A stretch of DNA of 64,000 nucleotides from Paguma larvata (GCA_030068075.1 CM057823.1:15162485-15226484), one strand, 5' to 3'; shown: positions 10,262 through 22,316, counted from the first letter of the stretch. The notes: a model not told the origin generated them from the letters alone. Translations and numbers: made by a program.

Positions 10262-13200
10262 ACCATAGACGAAGCAAGCATGGGTAAGGGAGCCGAGCTG
10301 GGGGAGAGCCCGTGGGTCTGCAGGGGGCACTCCCCCTGGAGAGCTCCCCTTGTGGGTGCAATTGGTGGATCTACAGAGCCGCTTTAGGCAAACAGCCTGA
10401 GAAGGGCTGGCAGCTTGGGTGTCCCCACTTTGGGGTCCTGGGAGAGATGGTGTTATGTCAAATGGGTTTGAGATGTCAAAAATGATCTCAGTCAGTGTTT
10501 GACTTGACTTTCAAGAAAGAGTATATACTATAGGCATCGGTGAGCATCTGTAGGCACTTAACTAATCTGATTGGATAAATGCCAGCATTAAGATCACCTG
10601 GCCTAATGAAAGGAGATGTTCCCACCCCTCTGCTAGGCTGGACCTTTCTGGAAGAACTGCAAGAAATTATATGTGAACTGGGAATGAAACATGAAACTTC
10701 TGCCCAGTGTTTTAGAGGCCCAGATGCAGAATTATTTTCCTCTGGTATGAAAGGTTGTATCTTACAGTCAGCCCTGGGGACACGGGATGGGATTGGAGTA
10801 TCTATCCTTGCGCCTACGGTTAATTGGTCCATTGCTACAGTAGCCACTATGGTGGCTGTTGTAAGCAAGACCAAAAGAATTGTCAAGGGGGAAAGAGATG
10901 GGTTGAAACATGAGGAAAAACCAAGGATCCTGCTGATGATAAATGGTGGAAAAGGGGCCCATCAAGGTCTTTCATAAACAACTGTGGCGAGATTTAATAA
11001 CCAGGACCACCGAGAGAAAACATAGGCAAAAAAAAAAAAAAAAGATTCAGTTTCGCTAAGTCTATGGAAGGCATTGCTTAAGGGAGAGCAGTTTGCTCCC
11101 TTGGAGGAAGGCTCAAAAAAGCCAGGTGTGCCACCAAGCACCCCTCCACTGAAGAACTTTGGGGCTGAATACCCCCTAACCAGAGACTAAGGGTTGGGCC
11201 CTCTAGTGCACGCAGTAGGGGGCGACCAGAAGCTCCGTGTGGAATTAACCATTCATTGGTCTCCCTGACAGCCAGTACTGCTCTGATAGACCATGGAGCT
11301 GAATGCACACTCTTCAAACTCTGGGGGAGACCTCAAAGCTCTTGATGGTTATGGGGGACAAATATGAAGGTTAGACCAAGTAGTGTGTTGCCTACTGATG
11401 GGTAGGCTTCTTCCCTGCTTTCTAGCGTGTGTTTCCCTCCTTCTCGAGTATATTTTGGGTAGAGGTGTTCCCAGGATCTGGATCTAATTGCAACAACAGG
11501 TGAATTCAAGTTGCGTAACTTGTGATTTACCCGCCCTGTCTCAAGCAGTGACGTCACGATGGGCATACTCAAAGCCATGAGGATGGCAGATAAATACAAG
11601 ATCCAAGGGTTGGGTCAATTGTAAAGCTCCCGGGTGTCTTCTGGGGAAGAACAAAGTGATGGAGGTGGTCGCTGATAAAATGCAAGCCTTCCCCAATCCC
11701 TAAAATGGTAAAGAATTACAGGCTTTGTTGGTTTATTGGGTTACTAGAGACCTTTTATTCCCCGTGTGGCACACATAGGAAGACCTTTATATGCATTGGT
11801 TAAGAGAAGCCAGTGGGCCTGGGGTGTGACCACCAAGAGGCTTTCTTAAAGACAAAAATGGTAGTAAAGCAAGTACAGGCCCTGGAGGTGTGAACGCCAG
11901 TTGGGAGTTAGGAGTGTAAGTTCATATCCAGAGGGTTTGGCCAGGGCTTGTGGCCATGACAAAGTGGGAAGTTAATTCTAATTATTTGCATAAGTTCAAT
12001 AAGAATCTGTTCTCCTTTTTACATGACGTCGTTGGAAACATTGGTTATGTTACCAAGGTTTGACTGGAATGTTCTAGTTGAGAGAGACATGCCTAGACTT
12101 GGGTGTGACCGGACAGCTTTAAGGAACTAAGGTGGACTTTACGGAGCCTAAGAAGCCCCTTGGGAAAAATTGGCCTGGTGCCTTTCGTACAGGGTTCCCA
12201 GGAGCCTTGCCAGGAGAGTAAGGGAGGGCACTTCTGGCAGGCTCTGGAATGTCAGGAGATTTGCGGGACCTTGAAAAGAGCGGAAGCAATCAAACCTATA
12301 GATACTGCAGGCAAGTCTGATGGAGAGGATTTCTCTTGGCGCTCAGCCTTGAAAGGCTGTTGAAGGCTCTCTCTGAAATTCCTTACGAAAAGTTGTAGCA
12401 AAGCCGCTTGAAAAGAATCTAAATGGTCAGTCCCCATTCTTGCTGCCCTATGTAAACAGGCCAAGTTTGTTAAAATTGGACTTGTTTTACAAACAACTTA
12501 GTCTTAATTTCACTGCCTTTTGTAGAAATAGGGGTGACTTTAGAGAAGAAAAGCAAAATTGTTTCAGTAACCTACCTCTACGGGTGTTAGATTCTAGTTC
12601 TGATGAATCGTCGTTGATGGTTTACCTATAAAACCAGGCTGAATCCTGAATTCTTGTTTCCTTGCGTATATGGCTGCATTTCTACCTGATCGCTTGCACA
12701 CTATAGGCTTAACTTTGAAAGGCCGTCGGCAGGACCACCTCCTGAAATGAGAGCACTGTTGAGCTGAACTGAATTTACCTTGACATGAAATGTGGACCAG
12801 GTGCTAAGACTATCCATGAGCGTTCCAAAACCATGGCTCTGCGGTTGGGGCTCAGCTTCCTACTAGGGAGTGTTTCCGGCTGGACGCGAGACTGTTTCAT
12901 TGCTCACATCCTGCCCTGTGCTCCTTTTCAGCACGAGGTGGCTAGAGCGGTCATGGCCCCTATCCCTCAAGATTGAGGACTGATGAAAAGCCAGGGTCGG
13001 AATTGGCTCATGGGGACCAAACGGCTGCTGTGGGGTTAACATAAGATGTGTCACTTCGGTTGCCTGTGGGGGACCTGGGTCTGAGGACCCGCGGCCTCCT
13101 GTTGCTGATGGTGCCTTCTGTCGCAACAGAAAGTGTCTGCCTGTCATGGGACCACCACTTGCACTGAAGTTCACGATTGCTCCAACTGTTGCGTCTGAGG

Positions 13201-13330
13201 AGAGGACCGTTTTACCAGGTCACGGGGGCATCTCCCGTCGCTCTTGGTGTTGCTGCTGTGGGGTAGGCAGGCGGGTGCCTCCCCATATCTGGCTCCGGGG
13301 TCCTCACAGAAGAGTGGCATGCCGGGGTGA
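10262..13330 (+). pseudogene. Retroviral internal region, broken gag-pro-pol remnants
   Basis: An ATGGGT at 10279 opens a short gag-like frame that stops within 40 codons. A protease-like piece is at 11268-11520: the D-H-G triplet at 11289-11297 stands where D-T/S-G is catalytic, so the active site is altered, and stops follow. A reverse-transcriptase thumb/connection-like piece is at about 11620-11890, with K-E-L-Q-A-L-L at 11710-11730, several stops and frameshifts. The catalytic palm between them appears deleted. From 11900 to 13330 I recognise nothing certain; integrase and envelope are not identifiable. Non-functional. Confidence 0.5.
10579..10977 (+). CDS. Open frame of 132 codons inside the retroviral remnant
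   Basis: An uninterrupted frame starting MPALRSPGLMKGDV and ending KGAHQGLS. I do not recognise a domain. Its position between the gag-like start and the protease-like piece suggests a relic of gag. A 132-codon frame overlaps it on the other strand, and neighbouring frames are broken, so openness may be chance. No signal peptide or membrane segment is evident. Confidence 0.2.
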   Translation: MPALRSPGLMKGDVPTPLLGWTFLEELQEIICELGMKHETSAQCFRGPDAELFSSGMKGCILQSALGTRDGIGVSILAPTVNWSIATVATMVAVVSKTKRIVKGERDGLKHEEKPRILLMINGGKGAHQGLS

Positions 13331-13715
13331 TGTGGGTCATGAAGATGCTGGGCGCGGGAGCGCAGACCACAGGGACTCCAGCTTTGGCTCCATCCTGTGC
13401 ACACACGTGGTGCCACTTGAGATAACTAGCAGAGACCCTCTGCACAGATGGCACAACTTGAGATAACTACCCTGTGCCCACGTGCCCCTCACTCCGTAAC
13501 GGCTGTGGGCTGAGGTCCGGGGGACCTGGGGAGCCGGCTGCGGGGAGGGGCGCTTGGGGGACCGACTGGGGGGCAGGGCAAGGCCGGTTCCCACTTGTCC
13601 CTGAGTTACTGTGAATCGCTCTGTAAATGGTATGGGGTGGCTTGCTTCATTTTGTGGTATTCAAGTGCCTTCTTAGGATTGAGGATATACTTCCGACCCT
13701 CTTCCACCTTCTAAA
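13331..13715 (+). repeat. 3' LTR of the retrovirus
   Basis: The counterpart of the split left LTR: CTCCAGCTTTGGCTCCATCC, then CACACACGTGGTGCCACTTG and AGATAACTAGCAGAGA, and a tail aligning with 10150-10243. The two copies are clearly diverged, by indels and by loss of the TATA-like site here. This points to an old insertion. A MIR fragment follows directly. Confidence 0.5.
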
Positions 13716-13724
13716 ATACAGTTA

Positions 13725-13820
13725 TTTTGCCATTTCGTACACGAGAGAACTGAGGCTGGGGCAAGTTAAGAACGGGACGATTTCACATCTAGCAAATAGT
13801 TACAATACTCCCCTTTCAGG
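13725..13820 (-). repeat. MIR fragment
   Basis: Reverse MIR-like GAGAACTGAGGCTGGGGCAAG next to the retroviral 3' LTR. Confidence 0.55.
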
Positions 13821-13865
13821 CTTCAAAGACGATGATTAAAAAGTGATCTCCTTGTAATAGAGTGT

Positions 13866-14058
13866 GTGTATGTAATATATATATTTATTTTAGAAGCAAG
13901 AGAGCACGAGTGGGGAAGTGGGGAGTGCAGGAGAGGGGGAGAGGGAGATAAATAGGCTCCACACTCAGCCCCAAGCCGATTGCAGGGCTCCGTGCTGGAC
14001 TCATGACCTGAACTGAAACCGAGTCGAACGCTCAACCGACTGAGCTACCCAGGTGCCC
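13866..14058 (-). mobile_element. CAN-SINE
   Basis: Reverse copy ending GAGCTACCCAGGTGCCCC. Confidence 0.88.
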
Positions 14059-14223
14059 CTGAAGGATATTTTTAACAGAAAGTTCTTCAACAACAACAAC
14101 AAACAACTATGGCCTTATCTAAGAGCATATTTTTTTTTTGTCCAAATGCGAGTAGTCTTTAAGAACACAGATCCACCCCGTCCTCAGAAGTGGAGGCCCT
14201 GGGTTTCATCCTTAGATGTGGCA

Positions 14224-14237
14224 GCACCACCTAGTGG
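14224..14237 (-). promoter_or_regulatory. CTCF-like motif
   Basis: The minus strand reads CCACTAGGTGGTGC, 13 of 14 positions to the core CCASYAGRKGGCRS. Sequence match only. Confidence 0.35.
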
Positions 14238-14410
14238 TTAAAAAAAAAACAGCCCTAGTGAGTTGATTCTCTTCATTGGACAACTATTCCCAGTTTTAAG
14301 AGTGACCAAGATTAATGTGGGCTTCCAATTAAAAAGGCTAAATATGTTTATCTCCTTTAATTGTGAAAAATTCAACAGATACTAAGTAGAAAGAGTATAA
14401 AAGAACCATA

Positions 14411-15612
14411 TATAAAAGTAAATTCAAAATGGATGATAGACCTAAATGTGAGACAGGAAACCCTCAAAATCCTACAGGAGAACACAGGAGGCAACATCTT
14501 TGACCTTGGCCTCAGCAACTTCTTTATATGTCTCAAGGCAAGGGAAATAAAAGCAAAAATGAACTATTGGGACCTCATCAAAACAAAAAGCTTCTGCACA
14601 GCAAAGGAAACAATGAACGAAACGAAAAGGTAATCAATGGAATGGGAGAAGATATTTGCAAACGACATGTTAGATAAAGGGTTAGTAGCCAAGATCTATA
14701 AAACAAATAATCCAAAAAACAATCCAGGGAAGAAATGGGCAGACACGAATAGACATTTTTCTAAAGAATATATCCAGACGGCAAACAGACACATGAAAAG
14801 ATGCTTAACATGGCTCATCATTGGGGAAATACAAATCAAAACCACAATGAGATACCACCTCCCACCGGTCAGGGTGGCTAAAATGAACAACTTAGGCAAC
14901 AACAGTTGCTGGCGAGACTGGAGAAAAAGGAACCCTCTTGCAATGTTGGTGGGAGGCAAACTGGTGCAGCCACTCTGGAAAAGAGTGGAGCTTCCTCAAA
15001 AAATTAAAAATAGAACTGCCCTATGACCCAGCAATTGCACTGCTAGGTATTTATCTAAAGGATACAGGTATGCTGTTTCAAAGGGGTACATGCACCCTAA
15101 TGTTTATAGCAGCACTATCAGCAGTGGCCAAAGTATAGAAAGAGTCCAGATGTCCATTGAGTGATGAATGGATAAAGATGTGGTATATATATATACATAC
15201 AACGGACTATTACTCGGCAATCAAAAAGAATGAAATCTTGCCACTTGCAACAATGTGGCTAGAACTAGAGTGCATTATGCTAAGCAAAATGAGAGAAAGA
15301 CAAATATCACAGGTCTTTACTCATAGGTGGAATTTAAGATACAAAACAGAGGGACATAAGAAGGGAAACAAAAAGAATATAAAAACAGGGAGGGGGGACA
15401 AAACAGACTCTCAAATACAGAGAATAAACCGAGGCTTGCTGGAGGGGTTGGGGGTGGAAGGATGGGCTAAATGGGCAAGGGGCATTAAGGAGGACGCTCG
15501 TTGGGATGAACACTAGGTGTTCTATTTAGGGGATGAACCTCTGGATTCTATTCCTGAAATCATTATTGTACTATATGCTAACTAAATTGGATGTAAGTTA
15601 AAAAAAAAGATA
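14411..15612 (+). mobile_element. 5'-truncated L1: ORF2 end, 3' UTR and A-rich tail
   Basis: Frames at 14433-15520 give the C-terminal part of L1 ORF2 (DLNVRQETLKILQENTGG, then [25 protein letters not shown] and DYYSAIKKNEILPLATMW), with a few stops and frameshifts. The 3' UTR ends near TGGATGTAAGTTAAAAAAAA. Cannot encode a working reverse transcriptase. Confidence 0.93.
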
Positions 15613-16090
15613 AGGAAAATTCCTCTTGCCACCCCAAACATAGGGTTTTACCCATTTGACTCCATCATCCCATCTAAATTTGGGAAACAAGATGTTTTCT
15701 TAGTCTGCTAGAGATGAAATCTTCATGACTGTCCACGGAGATTTGCCCTAAAATCAGGCATAAACAGCAGACATTCTAGCAAGAAGATAAATTACTAGCT
15801 GCTGCTTCTCTTCATGTTTAATTCCTAGCATTTATTTTATCGATAGGCAATCTAATATTTATTCCCTAATAATGACGTTTGAAGCAGAGATACATCCATG
15901 CATTTCCTTGCATTAATGAGGTAAACAGACCTTCTATGTGCTTAGTGATGCAGTGAAATTTATGAAATTTCAGAGAATATCTGAGTTAATTTCTCATCTA
16001 GGAGGTTGGCAGAACCATCGTAGGCTCACAGTGGTCTTTTATGCGTTAAGTGTACCTGTCTTCCTTAGTAGTTACTGTAGTTGATAGAGA
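15613..16090. other. Unique intergenic DNA, no gene seen
   Basis: AT-rich, no coding or repeat signal recognised. Confidence 0.45.
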
Positions 16091-16094
16091 ATTC

Positions 16095-16380
16095 TGGGCT
16101 TTTGCTCATGCTGCTCCCTCCATCTAGAGTTCACTCCTCTTTACCCAATTGAACATACTTCATCTTTAAGACAGCCTAGAGTCCCTCATTCCAGGAGTCT
16201 TGCACAACGCCATCACCCCTCAACACTCCAATGGATTTAAGTGACCATCTTTAGAACTTACGTAATACCCATTTCTCCCACTGTAATGAGCTCACCCTGA
16301 GGGTGTGGATTTGGTGTTACGCTTTGTTGCCAAGCACCTGGTGGGACAAACTAGGTGTTCATCGGGTTAACGAATGCAAG
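16095..16380 (+). repeat. LINE-2 3'-end fragment
   Basis: L2 landmarks in order: CTCCCTCCATCTAGAGTTC, a CCAGGAGTCTTGCAC stretch, ATGAGCTCACCCTGAGGGTG, GCCAAGCACCTGG and AGGTGTTCATCGGGTTAACG. Confidence 0.65.
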
Positions 16381-18055
16381 TCCCAATTGCCCTGAAAGAA
16401 CATTTACAGGTGGTTCCATAGCCAAAGTTCTCCTGGCTCTCAGTGCCTTCTTAGATTGTGGGGGCAAGGAGTGGCTTGAATTTAAGATGTGACAGATGTC
16501 AGAATGGACCGTAGGAATGACAGTGTCAAACACAAGCGCTCAGAGGCACATGACATGGTAACAGACCATTGAAGGGGAATCGTCTGGATAATTTCCTCAG
16601 CCTGAGTGTAAGGTCCTGTCAATGGTATCGACGTAGGGAGAGGAGAGAATTGGGAATTTAGCCAGCTCACAGAAGTGCCAATGTCTTTAGGACCAGAAAG
16701 CTTAACAAATTCAATTTGACAACTCACTGTGATATTTCATGCGTTCCTATCAGCAGCAAAAAAGTCTCAAGCCAATGGAGTTTAAACTAGTAAGATAGAG
16801 TTAAGGATGAAAACGTGCCACATCTTGTCTTCAGATGGTATCGTTTTAACAGACTGCGTGAAGCTTGAGGTTTGGTATTTATTCCTCTCTTAAGGTCATT
16901 TGTTGCAAATTTGGGATCTTCGAAAGCTCATAGGGGGGAGTTTTTAGATTTATTAATTGAGACTTTTTGCTACAACTGGGGAAATGGTGGCAGATGGTGC
17001 TTCCCTCTGTATTGTTTTTTTCCAACTTTCTACCAATGTAGGATGAAGAAACCCCTAGTAAGCCTCTTCTGTCTAAAAACCTGTCCAAACAGTGAACAGA
17101 GCGCTTGCAGGATTGGATAACCGAAATGATGGGAAAATGCTGCTTCTTGCTTTTTAAACGTCCATATTTAATTTTCTTTTAAAAATGTACATTATGCTTG
17201 TAACTAAGACAAATGACTGAAGAATCCTCTGAATCCCTTCCCGGGGTCTCTGTGGCATTCCCCGCTGCATTTACAAGTCTGTGGAAGGGGTAGGGGTGGG
17301 AGAGAAGTCTTAACCTAGAAACTTACATGCAAGTCCCCTTATTTCCTCTGCTTCCCCTGCCCTGCCCCCACCCCAGGACTGTGTAGGAAAATAGGCCCAA
17401 AGGAGCTCTAGAAGCTGGACCTTTCAGCCTGCAGTTGATCTTCCTGAACACTAGGTGGCACTTGTGTGCCTCTACAGGGAAACCTTCATTTAGAAATTTT
17501 TAGAAATTAGAAACCTCGGACAAATCGCCAGATTAGCCCAAGGAGAAATGGAGTATACGTGTCTTCTTGACACGTTTTTATGAGCAGATCAAAAAATTCT
17601 ATCCTGGTAAGACATTCTATTTTCTCAAGATAACATTCTTATTTCTGCCTGAACATTCCCACATTTAAACTCTAAACTCGCATATAAGATTATGAACATT
17701 GAGTTAACAATCAAAATGCGCATAGTGTATGCATATTCACCTCATTCCAAATTTTTGGGCGCCTCATGCAGTAAACTGTCAAGACATATTTAGACTTACC
17801 CTCCCCCACAGTGCAAGTGAAAAAAGGGTGTTTCCTCCCTAACTCTGGGTTACTTTGCAAAACAATCTTCCATTAATGTAACACAAGATGGCCCCAAACC
17901 CAGCCCCAGTCAGCTCCTGGGTTTTCCCAGTAGTCAAAACTGAGGCCTCCACACTTGGACTCCAGGCCTGTTTGGACCTTCCTAATGTGTTTTTTGTCCT
18001 CATTAAGACATATACACAAATGCATTACTGATAAGTGGGGGAAAAAAAAAGATCT
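16381..18055. other. Unique intergenic DNA, no gene seen
   Basis: About 1.7 kb with no recognised exon, RNA or repeat. It holds the CTCF-like motif at 17448. Confidence 0.45.
17448..17461 (+). promoter_or_regulatory. CTCF-like motif
   Basis: ACACTAGGTGGCAC, 13 of 14 positions to CCASYAGRKGGCRS. It points away from the minus-strand match at 14224. Sequence match only. Confidence 0.4.
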
Positions 18056-18059
18056 AACA

Positions 18060-18570
18060 CACCTGTCTATTAACAGTAGAAGAAATAAATTCCATTCATA
18101 AAATGGAATACCATATAACCAGGAAAATGAACTATAATAATATTGATTGAAATAAGCTGGACACGGGGCACCTAGGCGGCTCAGTCAGTTGAGCGTTGGG
18201 CTCTTGATTTTGGCTCAAGTCATGATCTCATAGTTCATGAAATTGAGCCCTAAGTTGGGCTCTGTGCTGTCCGTGAGGAGCTTGCTTGGAATGCTCTCTC
18301 TCCTGCTCTCTCTCCACACCTGTCTTGCACACACACGCATGTGCTCAAAATAAACATTAAAAACAAAGCTGGACACAAAAAGAATATATGATTCCATTTT
18401 TATGAATTGAAAAGCAGGCAGAGTGAATCAGTGCTTTTAGAAGTTAAGGTAGTAAATATGGGGGAGGAGATGAGGTGAGTAATTCCGAGTGAGTACAAGA
18501 GAAACTTCTAGGTACTGGTTAGATTCTTGTCCTATGTTGATATTTTCATATTCTGACTGGGTATTTTGTT
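18060..18570 (+). mobile_element. Old L1M 3'-end fragment, split by a SINE
   Basis: GAATACCATATAACC before and ATATATGATTCCATTTTTAT after the SINE are the usual order of an L1M 3' end. Confidence 0.65.
18165..18366 (+). mobile_element. CAN-SINE
   Basis: Forward copy; target duplication AAGCTGGACAC at 18154-18164 and 18367-18377. Confidence 0.93.
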
Positions 18571-19320
18571 ATAAACTTTGGAGTGCAGGAATAACATTGA
18601 TTCAGTCTAATGCGAATAGCTTTTTGTGGTCTGTCATGTATGGAAAAAACAGGAAATGAATAGACGAATATCTGATAAGGGACGCTTTGTCCTACTTCTT
18701 TCTGATACCTTTGTAATTTGACACCACTCACCACTTCAACCTCCTCTAGGCTCCCTTCTCCCCTCCCCTACTCTCCTTTGGCCACTCTGTAATACACACT
18801 CCCTGTGGCTCTGCTGACCCCCCTTGTGTGGACCACTCCCCACCTATTGTTTCACCTGTCCGGTGCTGGCCATTTGCCCCTGCTACCCTCGCTTTATCAA
18901 TTTCACCGCTGCCACCCTGCTCCCCAGACAGCACAGCCAATCCCGGCACGTTGATCAGGCCCTTCACACCTCCATGGACCTGTTTTTTCCTATAACACTA
19001 TATGCTTCTAAAAGGCGGCTAGAATCCCAAACACCTGTCTCGATGTTAGGCACAAGGTACATGACAGGGCATATTTTTAGAACCAAAGATCTAACTGTGA
19101 ATAGGAGTGTTACTTAGAGATCTAGATGGTCTCTGTGGAATTCCTAACCTTTACACACCGTCAACAATGTGAAACACCAGTAGCGTTAGAATCTATAAAA
19201 TGAAGAATGGAAATAACTTAAAGGCAAATTGCATTGTCCCAATGAATGCATGGATCCCTTGACTTCATAAAATTTTTGTTTCCCTATAGATCTCATTGAC
19301 GTTTTCATCGTGAACATATT
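18571..19320. other. Unique intergenic DNA, no gene seen
   Basis: A C/T-rich block (18730-18980) produces open frames but no domain. No repeat recognised. Confidence 0.4.
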
Positions 19321-19330
19321 TCTTTAAAAC

Positions 19331-19526
19331 ACTTTTTTTAATGTTTAGTTGAGAGCGAGAGAGAGTGCAAGGGAGGGGCAGAGAGAGAAGAAGAGAGAGA
19401 ATCTCAAGCAGGATCCACACTGTCGGCGCGGTGCCCAACATGGGGCTGGACCTCACAAACCATGAGATCATGACCTGAGCTGAGATCGAGTTGGACCCTT
19501 AACCAACTGAGCCACCCAGGCTCCCC
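19331..19526 (-). mobile_element. CAN-SINE at the 3' edge of an L1
   Basis: Reverse copy. Target duplication TCTTTAAAAC at 19321-19330 and 19528-19537. Confidence 0.9.
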
Positions 19527-19915
19527 ATCTTTAAAACATTTTTAATTTTAATTCCATTATAATTAGCATACAGTGTTCTATTAGTTTCAAGTGTACAGTA
19601 TAGTGATTCAGCTGTTCTATACATTATTGCATGCCCATCACAAGTGTACTTTTAATCCCCTTCACCTGTTTCACCCAACACCCCCCTCCCCGCACTGGTA
19701 ACCATCAGATTATTCTCTGTATTCAAGAGTCTGTATTTTTGGTTTTTTGTTTTTGTTTGTTTTTTTTTTGCTTGTGTCTTTCTTCTTTGTTTCTTAAATT
19801 CCACACATGAGCAAAATCTTGGTGTTCGTCTTACTCTTAGTTATTTCATTTAGCATTATATCCATCCATGTTGTTGCAAATGACAAGATTTCATTCATTT
19901 TTAGGACTGATATTC

Positions 19916-19918
<3 letters not shown>

Positions 19919-19969
<51 letters not shown>

Positions 19970-19970
19970 A
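19919..19970 (+). repeat. GT microsatellite within L1 ORF2 3' end
   Basis: About 21 GT units; on the L1 strand it encodes a His-Thr run replacing the normal sequence. Confidence 0.95.
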
Positions 19971-22138
19971 CCACTTTATCCATTCATCTATCAGTGAACA
20001 CTTGGGCTGCTTGCATAAACCGGCTATTGTAAATCTGCAATAAACAGAGGTGAATGTAGTTCTGTGAATTGGTGTTTTTATATCCTTTTGGGTAAATAGT
20101 AGTGAAATTACTGGATAATATAGTAGTTCTGTTTTTAATTTTTTGAGGAATCTCCATATCGTTTCCATAGCGGCTACAACCCGTTTGCATTCCCGCCAAC
20201 AGTGCACGGAGGTTCCTTTTTCTGCACATCCTTGCCTACACTTTCTTGTATTTTTGATAGCAATTCTGATGGGCGTGAGACGATACTCCTTGTGGTTTGG
20301 ATTTGCATTTCCCTGATGATTAGCGATGTTTAGCATCTTTTCAAGTGTCTGTTGGCCATCTGTATGTCTTTGGAGAACTATCCGTTCATGTCTTCTGCTC
20401 ATTTTTAAATTGGACTGTTTGATTTTTTTGGTGTCGGATTATAGAAATTCTTTATATGTTTTAGATACAACGTTCTATGGGATGTGTCATTTGCAAATAT
20501 TTTCTCCTGTGCAGAAGGTTGTCTTTTAGTCACGTCGATTGTTTCCTTTGCTGTGCAAACGTTTTTGTTTTGATGCAGTTCCAGTAGTTTATTTTTGCTT
20601 TTCTTTCCCTTGGGAGACCTATCTAGAAAATCGTTGCTATGGCCAATGTCAGAGAAACTATCGCCGCACTCTCGTCTAAGATTTTTATGGTTTCAGGTCT
20701 CACATTTACGTCTTTAATCTACTTGGAGTTAATTTTCGTGTATTTTGTAAGAGAGTGGTCCAGTTCCATTCTTTTGCAAGTAGCTGTCCAGTTTTTGCAA
20801 CGCCATTTGTTAAAGAGAATGTCCTCTTCTCGTTGGATCTTCTTCCCTGCTTTGTCGATTAAGTGAACATATGAGCATGGGTTTACTTCTGGGCTCTCAA
20901 CTCTGTTCTGTTGATCTGTGTGTCTGTTTTTGTGCCCCTGCCAGCTGCTTTGTAGGATAACTGGAAATCTGGAGTTGTGGTGTGTCCAGTTTTGTTCTGC
21001 TTGGAGATTATTTTGTCTCTTTGGGTTCTTTTGTGGTGCCTACTAATAGGAAATTAGGGTTCTTTTTTTGTTTTTTTGTTTTGGATTATTTGGCTCTGTG
21101 AAAAAATGTTGGTATTTTGATAAAGATTGCAATGAATTGTAGATTGTTTTATGTAGTATGGAGATTTTAAAAATAGTTGTTCTTCCAATCTACGAGCATG
21201 GAATAATATCCCATTCGTTCGTGTCATCTACAAATTTCTTTCAACCATGTTTTTTTTCAGAGTACAAGTCTTTCACCTCCTTGGTTAAGTTTTTTCCTAG
21301 ATATTTTATTCTTTTTGATACAATTATAAAGGGGACTGTTTTCTTAATATCTCTTTGCTCTGCTTCATTACTTTGCTTTATTCCGTACTGCATATAGAAA
21401 TGCAAGAGGTTGCAATACATGGATTTTGTATCCTGCAACCTTACCAAATTTATTTATCAGTTCTGGTAGTTTTTTGGTGGAGTCTTCCGAGTTTTCTGCA
21501 TGTAGTATCCTGTCCTCCGCAAAAGTTTCACTATTTCCTTACCAATGTGGATGCCTTTTATTTATTTTTCTTATCTGATTGCCATGGCTAGGATTTTCAG
21601 TATTACTTTGAATAAAAATGTTGACCGTGGACATCCTTATCTTTTTCCTAAACTTTAGGGGAAAAGTTCTCAGTCTTTCTTCACTGAGTATGATGTTAGC
21701 TGTGGGTTTTTCATATATGGCCTTTATTATGTTGAGGTATGTTCCCTCCAGGCCTACTTCGTTGAGGGTTTTTATCCTGAATGGATGTTGTATCTCGTCA
21801 AATGCTTTCTCTGCATCTATTAAAATGATCTTTCTTTTTTATCCTTTCTCTTCTTTATGTGATATATCGTGGAGATTGATTTGCGAATATCGAATCACCC
21901 TTGCATCCCAGGGATAAATCCCACTTGACCATGGTGAAAGACTTTTTTTTTTTTTTTGGTCATTTATTGTTGGATTTGGCTTGCTAATACTTTTTTTGAG
22001 AATTTTGGCATCTATGTTTATCAGAAATGTTGGTCTGTAGTTCTCCTTTTTTTTTTGTAGTGTCATCTGGTTTTGGTAACAAGGTAATACTGGCCTCATA
22101 GAATGAATTTGGAAGCTTTATTTCCTCTTCTGTTTTTT

Positions 22139-22316
22139 GAAATAGTTTCAGAAGGATAGGTATTAACTGTTGTTTAAGTGTTTGTTAGAGTTTACCTGGG
22201 AAGCCAGTTGGTCCTGGACTTTTGTATGAAATAGTTTCAGAAGGATAGGTATTAACTGTTGTTCAAGTGTTTGTTAGAGTTTACCTGGGAAGCCAGCTGG
22301 TCCTGGACTTTTGCAT
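22139..22316. repeat. 89-bp tandem duplication in L1 ORF2
   Basis: Two copies of a unit beginning GAAATAGTTTCAGAAGGATA, at 22139-22227 and 22228-22316. They differ at about three positions. Confidence 0.93.

Larger units (their letters stand above)
8938..13715 (+). mobile_element. Decayed endogenous retrovirus with two LTR-like ends
   Basis: Seen: two related segments, 8938-9050 plus 9985-10243 and about 13331-13715, share GTGGTGCCACTT followed by AGATAACTAGCAGAGA, and a common tail (GTTACxxTGAAT, CTGTA, GGxxT, then a CTTCTAA end). Between them lie frames resembling retroviral gag end, protease and reverse-transcriptase connection, all broken. The left LTR is split by the RPS2 retrocopy; without it each LTR is about 370 bp. 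The internal part is about 3.1 kb, so much of pol and any env is missing or unrecognisable. Class cannot be fixed by eye; the protease surroundings hint at a class III (ERV-L-like) or related lineage. It cannot express a virus. Confidence 0.6.

Noticed and set aside
14637..15026. 129-codon frame resembling reverse transcriptase-associated protein
   Set aside because: Part of a 5'-truncated L1 ORF2 with stops on either side.
19794..20402. 202-codon frame with a His-Thr repeat
   Set aside because: It is the C-terminal end of the decayed L1 ORF2 with a GT microsatellite, not an independent gene.
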